Shown here one piece after another: positions 1-7,447 of a stretch of DNA of 48,302 nt. Source of the DNA: a virus; IMG/VR virus record IMGVR_UViG_3300013137_000029, positions 1 through 48,302 of that record; one strand, 5' to 3'. The position numbers were made by a program, and so were the translations under genes. The notes under the pieces are model-generated. The model ran no database searches. It saw only the letters and a program-made list of their open reading frames with translations, and had not been told where the DNA came from. How positions within the stretch are numbered: the first letter of the stretch is position 1; each line of letters starts with the position of its first letter.

Positions 1-1
1 C

Positions 2-1600
2 CCGATGATCCCCCGGACCCTCTCGGAAGGTTCCCTGTCCCTGCTCCCCAAAGTCTCCCGGCAAGTCCTGGGCATCCAAATCACGTTGAGCGGGCAGACC
101 GGGGAGGTCCAAGGGCTGCCTACCCTCTCCCTGGGGGTTCTCCAGAGCAAGGAAAAGCTCGCCTACTCCCTGATTCCAGGCATCCTGGTAGACGAGTCCC
201 ATCCTCGGTATCGGGTGCTGGACCTGCTCCAACGGGTCGCCCTGCACTGCCTGGATGAGAGGCGGTCCCAGGGGGCTCTGGTCTTCTACGACCTGAACAA
301 GGGCTGGGTGACTTCGGAGGAAGGGCACCTCCTGAAGCTCGAACGAGCCCAAGCCAACGTGGGCTACATCATCGTCCAAGAGATGATGATCCTGGCGAAC
401 CAGGGCCTGGCTCAGTACACTGCTCACCACAACATCCCGGTCCTGTACCGGAACCACACTGCCAAGGCGGCGGCTCCTGCACGCGAAGAAATCCAACGGC
501 AGATTGACCTCCTCCAAGTGGACCCCACCCAGGTCGATGTAGTCCGGCAGCGGATTCACACGGTCATGAACCGTGCGACCTACGATGCGGTCATCCTGGG
601 GCACTACGGGCTGTCCCTGCCGTGCTATCTGCATGGCACGTCGCCTATTCGTCGCTACGCCGACTTGGTGACCCAACGTCAACTGCGGGCGCACCTCCTG
701 GGGGAGCCGTTGCCGTACTCCCAGGAGGAGATCGCGGCAGAGGGCACCTACCTCGTGACACGTCTTCGGGAGTTGGAAGACCGGGCGAGTGCGGCTGCCA
801 AGGACCGGGCGAATCGTCTGGCGGAGAGCCGAAAGGACGTGATGAGTCCCGAGCACCTGGCTGCATTGAAGCCTGTGGACTTCGAGCGGCTCCTCAAGGT
901 TTCCGTGAGGTCGGAGATCAATACCGAGGTGGTGGAGGCTATCTGGCGGAGGGCACGGGCGGGGACATTGACCCCCCTGGAGGTCTTCATAGCCCTCTGC
1001 CTGTCGGAGGCATCTTGGCTCCCAATGAAGAAGGGGCTGTTGGAGTTCTTGCTCCGCAACGCCCATATGGGTCCGTCGATCTGTAGCATCGGGATGAACG
1101 TCCTGGGATGGTCTGACGTGAGCATCCGGTCTCAGCAGGAAGGGGATCTCCATGCTCCCAGGTTCCGAGTGGTAGCGACCCTGACCCGAGAAGCGGAGCC
1201 GTTCACTTCCCCGGAGGTGGTGAGTCCGAGCATTCGGGGGGCTAAAGCACGAGCGACGGTCCTATTACTGGCACGGTTGGCGGGTGTTCAGGTGGATACC
1301 CCACCACCACCCGATCAACAGATCCCGCCTCCACCGAAGAATCCGGTCCAACTGGTGGACCGCCCGGACAACCCCATTGCTGCGTTGCAGGACCATGCCC
1401 AGCAGAACAGGCTCCCTGTCCCGGAGTACACCTTCCAGCGGGCAGGGGGACCAGAACATGCCCCGCTTTTCACCTGCACCTGCACCTATCTGGGGCTGGT
1501 CTTGATCTCCCCGGTGGATGGAAACAAGAAGGCCGCCAAGAAGGCGGTCGCGGGGCAGGTTGTCAGGGGTATACTGGGAGCAGAACGGCCAGTGCCGTAG
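2..1600 (+). CDS. RNase II/R-type exoribonuclease with C-terminal dsRNA-binding domain (5' end outside window)
   Basis: The reading frame is open at the left edge, and the first visible Met lies inside the RNB catalytic domain (MIPRTLSEG... matches the mid-domain PxxLSxxxxSL element). The true start and the metal-binding Asp cluster are therefore upstream. Counting from that Met, the RNB signature SPIRRYADL lies at about residues 213-221. RNB enzymes degrade RNA 3' to 5'. Residues from about 447 to the end look like a double-stranded-RNA-binding domain: an initial helix, a Y-x-F/G-x-H-x-P-x-F strand region, then the GNKKAAKKAVAGQVV helix. RNase R normally ends in S1 plus a basic tail, so this RNB-dsRBD arrangement is unusual. 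The next gene starts 9 nt downstream. Family assignment is firm; the role (host mRNA turnover, structured-RNA decay) is inference. Confidence 0.85.
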   Translation, partial: PMIPRTLSEGSLSLLPKVSRQVLGIQITLSGQTGEVQGLPTLSLGVLQSKEKLAYSLIPGILVDESHPRYRVLDLLQRVALHCLDERRSQGALVFYDLNKGWVTSEEGHLLKLERAQANVGYIIVQEMMILANQGLAQYTAHHNIPVLYRNHTAKAAAPAREEIQRQIDLLQVDPTQVDVVRQRIHTVMNRATYDAVILGHYGLSLPCYLHGTSPIRRYADLVTQRQLRAHLLGEPLPYSQEEIAAEGTYLVTRLRELEDRASAAAKDRANRLAESRKDVMSPEHLAALKPVDFERLLKVSVRSEINTEVVEAIWRRARAGTLTPLEVFIALCLSEASWLPMKKGLLEFLLRNAHMGPSICSIGMNVLGWSDVSIRSQQEGDLHAPRFRVVATLTREAEPFTSPEVVSPSIRGAKARATVLLLARLAGVQVDTPPPPDQQIPPPPKNPVQLVDRPDNPIAALQDHAQQNRLPVPEYTFQRAGGPEHAPLFTCTCTYLGLVLISPVDGNKKAAKKAVAGQVVRGILGAERPVP

Positions 1601-1609
1601 GTCCCTCCG

Positions 1610-1831
1610 ATGCTATCCAAGGTCCTGAACTTCCAGCCCCATCAACGTCGAGTTGTCATGGAAGCCTTTGATCTTCAGGAGCGGGCTGACAAGTTGGACA
1701 CCTTCGTGGTGAGTTCCCCCGTCTTCAAGGGACTTCCACCCAGGGAGCAGACCCACCTGCGGGAGCAGTACACGGCAATGCAAGCCTATCTAGCTATCCT
1801 GGATCAGCGGCTGGCAGATTTCGAGGGGTAG
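1610..1831 (+). CDS. Small phage protein, crAss001_48-like helical family
   Basis: A 73-aa acidic, helical protein. The pattern QRxVxEAxxLxxxxDKLxxFxxSxxFxxLxxxEQxxLxxQxxAMxxYxxxLxxRL matches what I recall of the small crAss001_48-related phage family, found in many unrelated phages and of unknown function. It follows the exoribonuclease by 9 nt, so it is probably co-transcribed, although no clear ribosome binding site precedes the ATG. Its 3' end overlaps the leftward gene 1794-1988 by 38 nt. Two long helices are predicted and no cysteines or membrane segments are seen. The family resemblance is from memory. Confidence 0.7.
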   Translation: MLSKVLNFQPHQRRVVMEAFDLQERADKLDTFVVSSPVFKGLPPREQTHLREQYTAMQAYLAILDQRLADFEG

Positions 1832-1988
1832 CCGAGCACCTCTCACAGTGCGTGCCCTGTGGCCCTAAGCTGATAGCATCCCCGCCGTAGATGTTCTGAT
1901 GACATACCGAGCAGGTTCCGATGACCTGTCGGAAGTAGGACCCCGGCTTCTGGAAGTGTCTCCAGAGGGCCCGGAGTAGCCTGTTCAT
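1794..1988 (-). CDS. Small zinc-finger-like protein (64 aa)
   Basis: Starts at an ATG whose last bases overlap the TGA of the upstream leftward gene (ATGA at 1985-1988), the standard coupling arrangement in this genome. The protein has a CSVCH...CERC pair separated by about 18 residues, typical of a small zinc ribbon, after a basic N-terminal helix rich in Arg/His/Trp. No wider family is recognised. It is probably a nucleic-acid-binding or protein-binding accessory factor co-expressed with 1985-2632. Its 3' end overlaps the convergent gene 1610-1831. The coupling and the four cysteines make it more than a shadow frame. Confidence 0.6.
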   Translation of the reverse strand: MNRLLRALWRHFQKPGSYFRQVIGTCSVCHQNIYGGDAISLGPQGTHCERCSATPRNLPAADPG

Positions 1989-2632
1989 CGGTCCCCCATC
2001 TCCCGGTCCGCCCAGGCGTCCCAATCGTAGCCGCTGGTGCCTCCGGCAGCCATCATGAATGCCACCTGCTTCGCCAGGGGGGCGTTCTCCCAGGAAGCCG
2101 GGAGAGAAGCCCCGGCGGGGACCGCACTTCGGTAGCTGTAGTGGGAGTTGTAGCGGCTGCTCCGGCTGTCCCGGTTGAGGTCCTCCGCCCGCTTCCAGCA
2201 GAGGTCTGCACAGCAGAGCTTCCCTGCCTTCGTCTTGAACATTGGAGCCCCACACTTGGAGCACTTCTCGGCGGTCTTGGTCGCCTTCCAGACCTCACGC
2301 ATCCGCTCGATGAGGCGGTCCGTGATGGAGGTGATCTCGCCAGTCCGGTTGACCCGCTTCTCGGCGGAGGCGATGCCACGGTCGAAGCCATCCCGAGCCT
2401 TGTAGACGGCACAGACGCGGATGGCGTCGTCGCCGCATTCACGGGTCATGTCACCCTCGATGGAGGTGTAGACGAGCACACGGACCTTGCCGTCCGTGTC
2501 TGGAACCTCGCGGGCGAACACCTTCTCCCGAGTCCCCGGACGAGACTCCTCGGTGAAGATGCTTCGCGCCATGAGCGCCAGAATGGCGTCGGCGAGGACC
2601 TTGCGGTCCGTGCTGTGCGGGTTGTAGCTCAT
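1985..2632 (-). CDS. Unknown protein with central zinc ribbon (215 aa)
   Basis: The start is set by a clear AAGGAGG ribosome binding site 7-13 nt upstream of the ATG at 2632. The N-terminal half (about residues 1-110) is a mixed alpha/beta region with no motif I recognise. Around residue 122 a CSKCG...C-x4-C segment forms a probable zinc ribbon. The tail is Ser/Tyr/Arg-rich, then acidic. It is the first gene of a leftward two-gene transcript driven by the promoter at 2656-2689, and its stop overlaps the next start (ATGA). Function unknown; a regulatory or single-strand-binding role is only a guess. Confidence 0.7.
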   Translation of the reverse strand: MSYNPHSTDRKVLADAILALMARSIFTEESRPGTREKVFAREVPDTDGKVRVLVYTSIEGDMTRECGDDAIRVCAVYKARDGFDRGIASAEKRVNRTGEITSITDRLIERMREVWKATKTAEKCSKCGAPMFKTKAGKLCCADLCWKRAEDLNRDSRSSRYNSHYSYRSAVPAGASLPASWENAPLAKQVAFMMAAGGTSGYDWDAWADREMGDR

Positions 2633-2655
2633 CTGGGTTCCTCCTTGGGGTCCGA

Positions 2656-2689
2656 CCCTACTACGGGTGAGTCCCCGGGATTGAGCCCC
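2656..2689 (-). promoter_or_regulatory. Class-1 phage promoter candidate, leftward (site A)
   Basis: Read leftward, the sequence is GGGGCTCAAT, 13 nt, then CCGTAGTAGGG. The same two boxes with identical 13-nt spacing recur at 2720, 4477 and 23049. The right box lies 24 nt before the ATG at 2632, leaving room for the AAGGAGG ribosome binding site. It is back to back with site B. Confidence 0.65.
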
Positions 2690-2719
2690 GGAGACGAATT
2701 TTAGGTCCCAGGTCGATTG

Positions 2720-2753
2720 GGGGCTCAATCCGGGAAGGTTGTCCGTAGTGGGG
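2720..2753 (+). promoter_or_regulatory. Class-1 phage promoter candidate, rightward (site B)
   Basis: GGGGCTCAAT, 13 nt, CCGTAGTGGGG, with the right box ending 2 nt before the ATG at 2756. If GTAGTG acts as the -10 element, transcription would begin at or next to the start codon and give a leaderless mRNA. Sites A and B diverge with 30 nt between their upstream boxes. Confidence 0.65.
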
Positions 2754-2755
2754 GC

Positions 2756-3574
2756 ATGAAGACGCAAGACACCATCCAGTCACTCATCAGCCGCAAGGCG
2801 CTGTTCGTAGTCAACCACTCTGGCGGCAAGGACAGCCAGGCCATGCTCATCAAGATCCGGGAGCTTGTCCCGGCGGAGCAGATCCTGGTGGTCCACGCGG
2901 ACCTCCCTGGCGTTGAGTGGGAAGGCACCTTCGACAAGGTCGTGGAGACCTCTAAGGGTCTGGAAGTCATCCGCGTCACGGCGGTCAAGACGTTCGAGGA
3001 CATGGTCATGCACCGTGGCTTCTGGCCGTCGCCGAGCTACCGTCAATGCACCAGCGACCTCAAGCGTGGCCCCATCGAGCGTGCTATCCGCCAGTGGGTC
3101 AAGGCTCACAGCCACCACGGCCTGATCGTCAACTGCATGGGCCTCCGTGCGGACGAGTCGTGCCAGCGTGCGAAGGCGACCCCGTTCAAGCTGAACGAGG
3201 GCAACTCAGTCGCGGGTCGTGAGTGGTATGACTGGCTCCCCATCCACGACATGACCGAGGAAGAGGTCTATGAGACCATCGCGGAGGCGGGGCAGGAAGT
3301 CCACTGGGCGTACACGGCAGGGATGAAGCGTCTCTCGTGCGTCTTCTGTATCATGGCGTCGGGGCACGACCTCAACACGGCCGCCAAGCTGAACCCCGAG
3401 ATGTACGCCAAGTTCGTCGCGATGGAGAAGGCCATCGACCAGACCTTCGTGATGCCCGCCAAGGGCAAGGGTCGCCGGTTCCTCCCCGAAGTCACGGGCG
3501 TCATCCCGGATGCCCACCTGGTCTCCCTGCACACGACCCGCCTGGGTTCTCGGGCGGTGAAGGCGGCGGCGTAA
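2756..3574 (+). CDS. PAPS reductase-like / adenine-nucleotide alpha-hydrolase (ATP pyrophosphatase)
   Basis: 272 aa. The PP-loop SGGKDS at residues 22-27 is diagnostic of the ATP pyrophosphatase superfamily that includes PAPS reductase, sulfurtransferases, DndC and related enzymes. These adenylate a substrate or cleave an adenylyl-sulfate. Later conserved elements are YRQCTSDLKRGPI (about 98-110), GLRADES and a C-terminal LSCVFCIMAS Cys-x2-Cys element, which resembles the PAPS-reductase/DndC side of the superfamily. The ATG at 2756 is chosen because an upstream in-frame start would lie inside promoter site B; no conventional ribosome binding site precedes it. It heads a cassette with the ADP-ribosyltransferase (TAATG overlap). 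Possible roles include sulfur metabolism, nucleotide or tRNA thiolation, or DNA modification; none is shown. Confidence 0.85.
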   Translation: MKTQDTIQSLISRKALFVVNHSGGKDSQAMLIKIRELVPAEQILVVHADLPGVEWEGTFDKVVETSKGLEVIRVTAVKTFEDMVMHRGFWPSPSYRQCTSDLKRGPIERAIRQWVKAHSHHGLIVNCMGLRADESCQRAKATPFKLNEGNSVAGREWYDWLPIHDMTEEEVYETIAEAGQEVHWAYTAGMKRLSCVFCIMASGHDLNTAAKLNPEMYAKFVAMEKAIDQTFVMPAKGKGRRFLPEVTGVIPDAHLVSLHTTRLGSRAVKAAA

Positions 3575-4476
3575 TGGCTCGCAAGATCATTCAACCCCAG
3601 CCCGCACCAAGGGCTGCCACCAAGAAGGTGGTGCCCCAGAAGGTGCTCAAGGAGTTCGGGGACATCCTGAACTTGAAACCCGTCCCGGCTCGGGGGCCTG
3701 CGGTCCTGAGAGCCAAGTGCATGGCGTCCTGGGAGGTCACCCATTCGGACGAGGACATCCTGGCCTATCTGGAAGTGGCAGAACAGATCGGGAACTGCCA
3801 GCGGTTGTTCCACGGAACCCCCGCCCGCAACCTGGAGAGCATCACGATGTCCGGGTTGATGGTCGGAGGGTCGCACTGCATGTTCGGAGCAGGCATCTAC
3901 TTCGGGAACATCGGCAAGACGTTCGGGTACACCCACAAGAGGGGCTACTCCGCAGGGAAGCGTTGGAAGAGGGACGATAATCCCCAGCAGGCACACTACA
4001 TCCTGGAAGCCGAGGTGGCCCTGGGCAAGGTACTGGTAGCCACCGCACCCCAGCGGTATTCCTTGTCAGCCCTGGCGGCAATGGGGCACCATTCCGTGCA
4101 AGGCAAGGCCGGGCTCACTTCCTCCTGGGGAGGGACGCTCGCTTATGACGAGTGGGTGGTCTACCGCCCGTCTCAAGTCTATCTGAAGTACATCCACGAG
4201 TACCAGTTGACTCAGGAGGCCCAGGCGGTGCCTCAGCCGCACTTGTGCGAGTGCCTGATCGAGACGGTCCCCATCACAACCAAGGGCAACAAGGCGTGGC
4301 TCGATGTGCTGTCCAAGCCCCGGGCTTGCGGACGCAACACCTACACTCGACTGGATACGACTGGGGGCGAGGTCTGGGTCTGTGAGACCTGCCTCCAGTC
4401 GAAGCACCTTCGCACGGGGGACCGCCTGCTGATCCTTCGGAAAAATGGGCCGGAAACCGTCCGGTTGAAGGGGTAG
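3574..4476 (+). CDS. PARP-like ADP-ribosyltransferase with C-terminal zinc ribbon
   Basis: 300 aa, start codon overlapping the previous stop (TAATG). Residues 76-210 read as a PARP catalytic fold. LFHGT gives H80, FGAGIYF gives Y109, and YDEWVVYRPSQV gives E193, the H-Y-E triad that binds NAD+ and transfers ADP-ribose. The GIYF and VVYRPSQVYLKYI strands are in the usual PARP order. Residues 1-50 are basic. The C-terminal 85 residues contain CEC...C...CETC, a likely zinc ribbon for nucleic acid or protein recognition. Phage ADP-ribosyltransferases such as T4 Alt/Mod use an R-S-E signature, so this H-Y-E type is distinct. The glutamate suggests real transferase activity; the target (host protein, RNA or DNA) is unknown. 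Confidence 0.85.
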   Translation: MARKIIQPQPAPRAATKKVVPQKVLKEFGDILNLKPVPARGPAVLRAKCMASWEVTHSDEDILAYLEVAEQIGNCQRLFHGTPARNLESITMSGLMVGGSHCMFGAGIYFGNIGKTFGYTHKRGYSAGKRWKRDDNPQQAHYILEAEVALGKVLVATAPQRYSLSALAAMGHHSVQGKAGLTSSWGGTLAYDEWVVYRPSQVYLKYIHEYQLTQEAQAVPQPHLCECLIETVPITTKGNKAWLDVLSKPRACGRNTYTRLDTTGGEVWVCETCLQSKHLRTGDRLLILRKNGPETVRLKG

Positions 4477-4510
4477 AGGGCTCAAAACCCTCGGCTGGTC
4501 CGTAGTAGGG
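4477..4510 (+). promoter_or_regulatory. Class-1 phage promoter candidate (site C)
   Basis: AGGGCTCAAA, 13 nt, CCGTAGTAGGG, beginning directly after the stop of the ADP-ribosyltransferase. The purine-rich GGTGAGGAG that follows serves as ribosome binding site for the RNA ligase. AGGG at the left box and the ACCCT just after it could also form a short stem. Confidence 0.65.
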
Positions 4511-4527
4511 GTGAGGAGATGTCCCCC

Positions 4528-5172
4528 ATGACGACCAACCGGACCAAGTACCCCCGCAGCTTCCACCTCCCGTGGAGCCTTGGGGCCACGGACGACGACA
4601 AAACGCTCGACACGGTAGAGCACTTCGTCGGTCATGACGTGGTGGTCTCGGAAAAATGCGACGGGGAGAACACCACCCTTTACTCGGACGGCTTCATGCA
4701 CGCCCGGAGCCTGGACTCGCGGACGCATGAGTCCCAGGCGTGGGTTCGTGCCCTTGCCGCCACGATGATTGGAAACCTGCCGCAGGGCTGGCGGGTGTGC
4801 GGCGAGAACCTGTTCGCCAAGCACTCCATTGGCTACGACCGGCTCGGCTCCTACTTCTACGTCTTCGCCATCTACAACGAGCACAACGTGTGCCTGTCGT
4901 GGGATGAGACGGCGGAGTGGGCAGCCCTCCTGGGTCTGCTGACCGTCCCGGTGCTCTACCGGGGTCAGTGGGACGAGGATGCGGTCAAGGCGTGCTACAC
5001 CGGCAAGTCCTCCCTGGGAAGCACCCAAGAGGGCTACGTGGTGCGGAAGGCTTCCGCCTACCACTACGACGACTTCAGCCAGTCGCTCGCCAAATTCGTT
5101 CGGGCGAATCACGTCCAGACGGGTGCGGCTCACTGGCGGTCGATGTCCATCACCCCCAACACCTTGGGTTGA
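4528..5172 (+). CDS. RNA ligase (nucleotidyltransferase, Rnl2-like)
   Basis: 214 aa from the ATG at 4528; an in-frame ATG at 4519 exists but touches the GAGGAG ribosome binding site, which is ideally spaced (9 nt) from 4528. Covalent nucleotidyltransferase motif I is KCDGEN at residues 43-48 (K43 = adenylated lysine). Motif III-like GSYFYVFAIYN, motif IV EGYVVRK and motif V-like SLAKFVRANH follow in order. The length matches a bare catalytic domain. Phage RNA ligases commonly reseal tRNAs cut by host anticodon nucleases or repair nicks in RNA duplexes; that role here is inference. It has its own promoter (site C) next to the ADP-ribosyltransferase. No polynucleotide kinase is seen nearby. Confidence 0.85.
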   Translation: MTTNRTKYPRSFHLPWSLGATDDDKTLDTVEHFVGHDVVVSEKCDGENTTLYSDGFMHARSLDSRTHESQAWVRALAATMIGNLPQGWRVCGENLFAKHSIGYDRLGSYFYVFAIYNEHNVCLSWDETAEWAALLGLLTVPVLYRGQWDEDAVKACYTGKSSLGSTQEGYVVRKASAYHYDDFSQSLAKFVRANHVQTGAAHWRSMSITPNTLG

Positions 5173-5180
5173 GGTGCTTC

Positions 5181-5432
5181 ATGTCTCGCTTGATTGGTAA
5201 GTTCGACTACACGGTCTATGGCTTGGTGGGTCTGTTCAGTTACCCGCACTTCCCGGATTCGCCAGCCCAGTTCATGCGCTCGAAGACGCTCTACCCCTCG
5301 AAGGAGGTGGCGTTGGCGGAAGCCCCTCAGTGGATTGCTTCCCTGACGGATCCCACAAAGGGGATCTACATGATGCACTTGATCCAGGCTCCCACCGTGG
5401 AGGAGTACACCCTGGTCGTGGATGATGCCTAG
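5181..5432 (+). CDS. Small protein of unknown function (83 aa)
   Basis: Starts at an ATG 8 nt after the RNA ligase stop, with TTGAGGTG as ribosome binding site. The protein reads as a small alpha/beta fold with aromatic strands (KFDYTVYGLVGLF) and an acidic C-terminus. No motif is recognised. It is probably co-transcribed with the ligase from site C. Its stop shares a CTAG palindrome with the stop of the convergent gene 5429-5794. Confidence 0.6.
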   Translation: MSRLIGKFDYTVYGLVGLFSYPHFPDSPAQFMRSKTLYPSKEVALAEAPQWIASLTDPTKGIYMMHLIQAPTVEEYTLVVDDA

Positions 5433-5794
5433 CGGAATCGACGGGTGATCCATCCCCTGGGTGGTCCTGGGGGGTGGATCGGCCCTGCTGCCGTCTCCCA
5501 CCAGTTCTCCAGGGCACACGGGTCCAACTGTTCGTAAATCTCATCCCCGATGCTGGGTAGCCCCGGCTCTATGAACCACTCCCCGGTCTCTCCCTGGGAT
5601 TCATACCCTCGGAGGCGGTGGTGAAGCTCCCGTTCTAGGTAGCCTTTGTCTTTCAGGACCAGGATGACCCGGAGTTCATAGGGGGAGCCCGTCTGCAACT
5701 GTTTGAGACGGGCAGGGACATCGGAAGACCGCCCCACCTTGAACGCACCCGTTGTGCCACTCTGGATGACGTACAAGTCGGCTCCACCTCGCAT
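5429..5794 (-). CDS. GIY-YIG / T5orf172 (MUG113)-type protein
   Basis: 121 aa. LYVIQSGTTGAFKVGRSSDV is the degenerate GIY-YIG N-terminus, followed by RLKQLQTGSPYEL, then LERELHHRLRGYE and GEWF, the order seen in T5orf172/MUG113 domains. These are nuclease-fold proteins common in phages and large viruses, of uncertain activity. The ATG at 5794 is preferred to an upstream TTG because it follows the preceding stop by 7 nt with a GAGGGGG ribosome binding site. Third gene of the leftward thyX operon. The Pro/Gly/Trp-rich tail (about residues 105-121) is probably disordered. Confidence 0.75.
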   Translation of the reverse strand: MRGGADLYVIQSGTTGAFKVGRSSDVPARLKQLQTGSPYELRVILVLKDKGYLERELHHRLRGYESQGETGEWFIEPGLPSIGDEIYEQLDPCALENWWETAAGPIHPPGPPRGWITRRFR

Positions 5795-5801
5795 GGCCCC
5801 C

Positions 5802-6386
5802 TCATTCTTCGGGTTGTTCCAGCAGCCAGGCCAGAACAAAAGCGTGCCCCATTTTCCGTTCGGGGTCGTTGAGGACTTCCTTCAGGGAACGCCCGAGAGC
5901 CACATGGTCGTAGCCGTCGAAGTCCCACAACGTGATGTTGCCCCCATAGGACTGGTACAGGGTCCTCAGCAGGTTGAAGGCAGAGGTCTGTCGGACTGCC
6001 CTGGCGTACAAGGGGAAGTAGACCTTCTTGCGAGCCTCTATGTAGCCTAGCCGTTCTCCCGCCCACCAGGTGAAAGCAGGGATTCGGCCTCGTCCCTTGG
6101 GGTAGCGGTGTGCCGTGGAGTCAGTCCATCCCGAGGAAGCCCACTCGAAGTAGCTGGGAGTGGGCTTCCCATCAGCCCCCACATCCTCGGGGTAGACCTT
6201 GGAGAACTGCCAGGCGTTCTTCATGTTGAGGGCGGATGGCAGGGTGGCTCCGGGGTACAAAGGCACGGGACCAACGAAGAACGGGCTCAGACCTTGGGAC
6301 CAGGTGTGGGACCGTGAGGTGGTGTCGATGACGATCTCCTCAGGGGAGTTCTTCTGGTCTCGGGGACCTACGACACGGACAGGCAT
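5802..6386 (-). CDS. Conserved protein, DUF6939-like (194 aa)
   Basis: Recognised by SPFFVGPVPLYPG, then NMKNAWQFSKVYPE, RYPKGRGRIPAF, W-x-GERLGYIEARKKVY-x-PLY and ITLWDFDGYDH in this order. That matches a conserved family I recall as DUF6939; the number should be checked. Function unknown; the many invariant Trp/Tyr/Asn residues suggest an enzyme. The ATG at 6386 follows the thyX stop (TAA GTG ATG), so it is translationally coupled; GTG at 6389 is an alternative. Operon with thyX suggests a nucleotide-related job, but only by neighbourhood. Confidence 0.65.
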   Translation of the reverse strand: MPVRVVGPRDQKNSPEEIVIDTTSRSHTWSQGLSPFFVGPVPLYPGATLPSALNMKNAWQFSKVYPEDVGADGKPTPSYFEWASSGWTDSTAHRYPKGRGRIPAFTWWAGERLGYIEARKKVYFPLYARAVRQTSAFNLLRTLYQSYGGNITLWDFDGYDHVALGRSLKEVLNDPERKMGHAFVLAWLLEQPEE

Positions 6387-6389
6387 CAC

Positions 6390-7382
6390 TTACCCCAGGA
6401 GGGCTTCGAGCTTGGCGAGGAAGTCGTTGATCTCTCGCCCTTCGGGGAGGTTTGAGGCGACCAGGATTTCCGAGAGGGCCGTCTCCCGGGGGTTCTCTAC
6501 GTGGTGTTCGTCCGCACAGGCGATGTAGGCTTCCAGGAGGTGCTTCAGCCCTGCCACCTCCATCCGGGAGAAGGTGACTGCCTGGAGGCGGTAGTCCTCA
6601 AAGGCTTCCCAAACGTTGGGTACCCAGACCTTGACGATCTCGGCGATGGCGTTGGCGTAGTCCCGGATCTCCTTCTGGGCATGGTGGTCGAGCCGGAGGG
6701 AGAGGAAGTGGAGCAGGTTGTGGAGGTCCAGCTTCCAGTACGCCTCGGTGTAGTTACTCAGGGGGAGGTCCTTGCGGGCTTGCTCACGAGCGACGCCCAG
6801 TCGGAGCCGCTCCTCATAGACTTCACGGGCGAGGCATTGGATCTCCTTCTCCCGTTCAGAGAGGTAGACCCCTGGGGAGGAGTAGTAGTCCTTCCCGATC
6901 CAAGCACCCTCTTGGCCTCGCTCAGTGGTCTCCGGGCGGAACACCCCTGCGGGCAACGTCTCGGTGAAGCCCTCAGCCCAGTGGGTGACGAGCCCCTTGG
7001 AGCCTTGCTTGTTGTCTGTCGCCTGGGAACGCCAGTGGTCCTCGTCCGTCTTCTGGCAGGCATTGATGGCTTCGGAGTACCGGGTGCTGTATTCGTTGAC
7101 GGAGGCGGTCCGATGGCGGATCCACTGCTTCCAGGCGTCCATAGGAACCCGGATGCGGAGGATGATCTCGCACATCTCGAACGGCGATGTGTGCCGTTGG
7201 CGGAGGAGGTAGCGGATCAGGTGCCGGTCTTCAGAGACCTTCCTGGTCCCGGCTCCATAGGAGACTCGGGCGGCGTTGGCGATGGTGGCCTCATCTCCCA
7301 GGACATCAACTAGGAGGACATGACCATCATCCAGGACTTGGATGGGCTTTTCGGCGAAGGGCTTGAGGTTCTCGGGCAGCAT
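6390..7382 (-). CDS. thyX: FAD-dependent thymidylate synthase ThyX
   Basis: 330 aa. The ThyX signature RHRTASVNEYSTRYS lies at residues 89-103 (RHRxxSxNExSxRYS), and the family element RHTSPFE is at 63-69. ThyX methylates dUMP to dTMP with methylene-tetrahydrofolate, using FAD and NADPH. C-terminal elements (REQARKDLPLSNYTEAYWKLDLHNLLHFLSLRLDHHAQKEIRDYA, about residues 200-245, quoted here in outline only as positions and ends) fit the catalytic and substrate-binding helices. The protein is longer than the usual 220-250 aa because of an insertion after residue 105 and a C-terminal helical extension. AAGGAGC precedes the ATG. First gene of a leftward operon. Confidence 0.95.
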   Translation of the reverse strand: MLPENLKPFAEKPIQVLDDGHVLLVDVLGDEATIANAARVSYGAGTRKVSEDRHLIRYLLRQRHTSPFEMCEIILRIRVPMDAWKQWIRHRTASVNEYSTRYSEAINACQKTDEDHWRSQATDNKQGSKGLVTHWAEGFTETLPAGVFRPETTERGQEGAWIGKDYYSSPGVYLSEREKEIQCLAREVYEERLRLGVAREQARKDLPLSNYTEAYWKLDLHNLLHFLSLRLDHHAQKEIRDYANAIAEIVKVWVPNVWEAFEDYRLQAVTFSRMEVAGLKHLLEAYIACADEHHVENPRETALSEILVASNLPEGREINDFLAKLEALLG

Positions 7383-7405
7383 GGTTGGGCTCCTTGACGT
7401 TGCTT

Positions 7406-7416
7406 CTTCTATACCC
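7406..7416 (+). promoter_or_regulatory. Promoter-like element before spanin genes
   Basis: The 11-mer CTTCTATACCC (possible -10 TATACC) lies 32 nt before the spanin start. The identical 11-mer lies 66 nt before the tail tube gene, and CCTATACCC precedes the homing endonuclease at 13378. No convincing TTGACA-like -35 is visible. Confidence 0.4.
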
Positions 7417-7447
7417 TCGGGGGTGTAGGGTTGTGCTGGAGGGGCTG

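Noticed and set aside
1985-2767. Leftward start at 2767 for the zinc-ribbon protein
   Set aside because: It would place the promoter motif within the coding region; the internal ATG at 2632 has a strong ribosome binding site.
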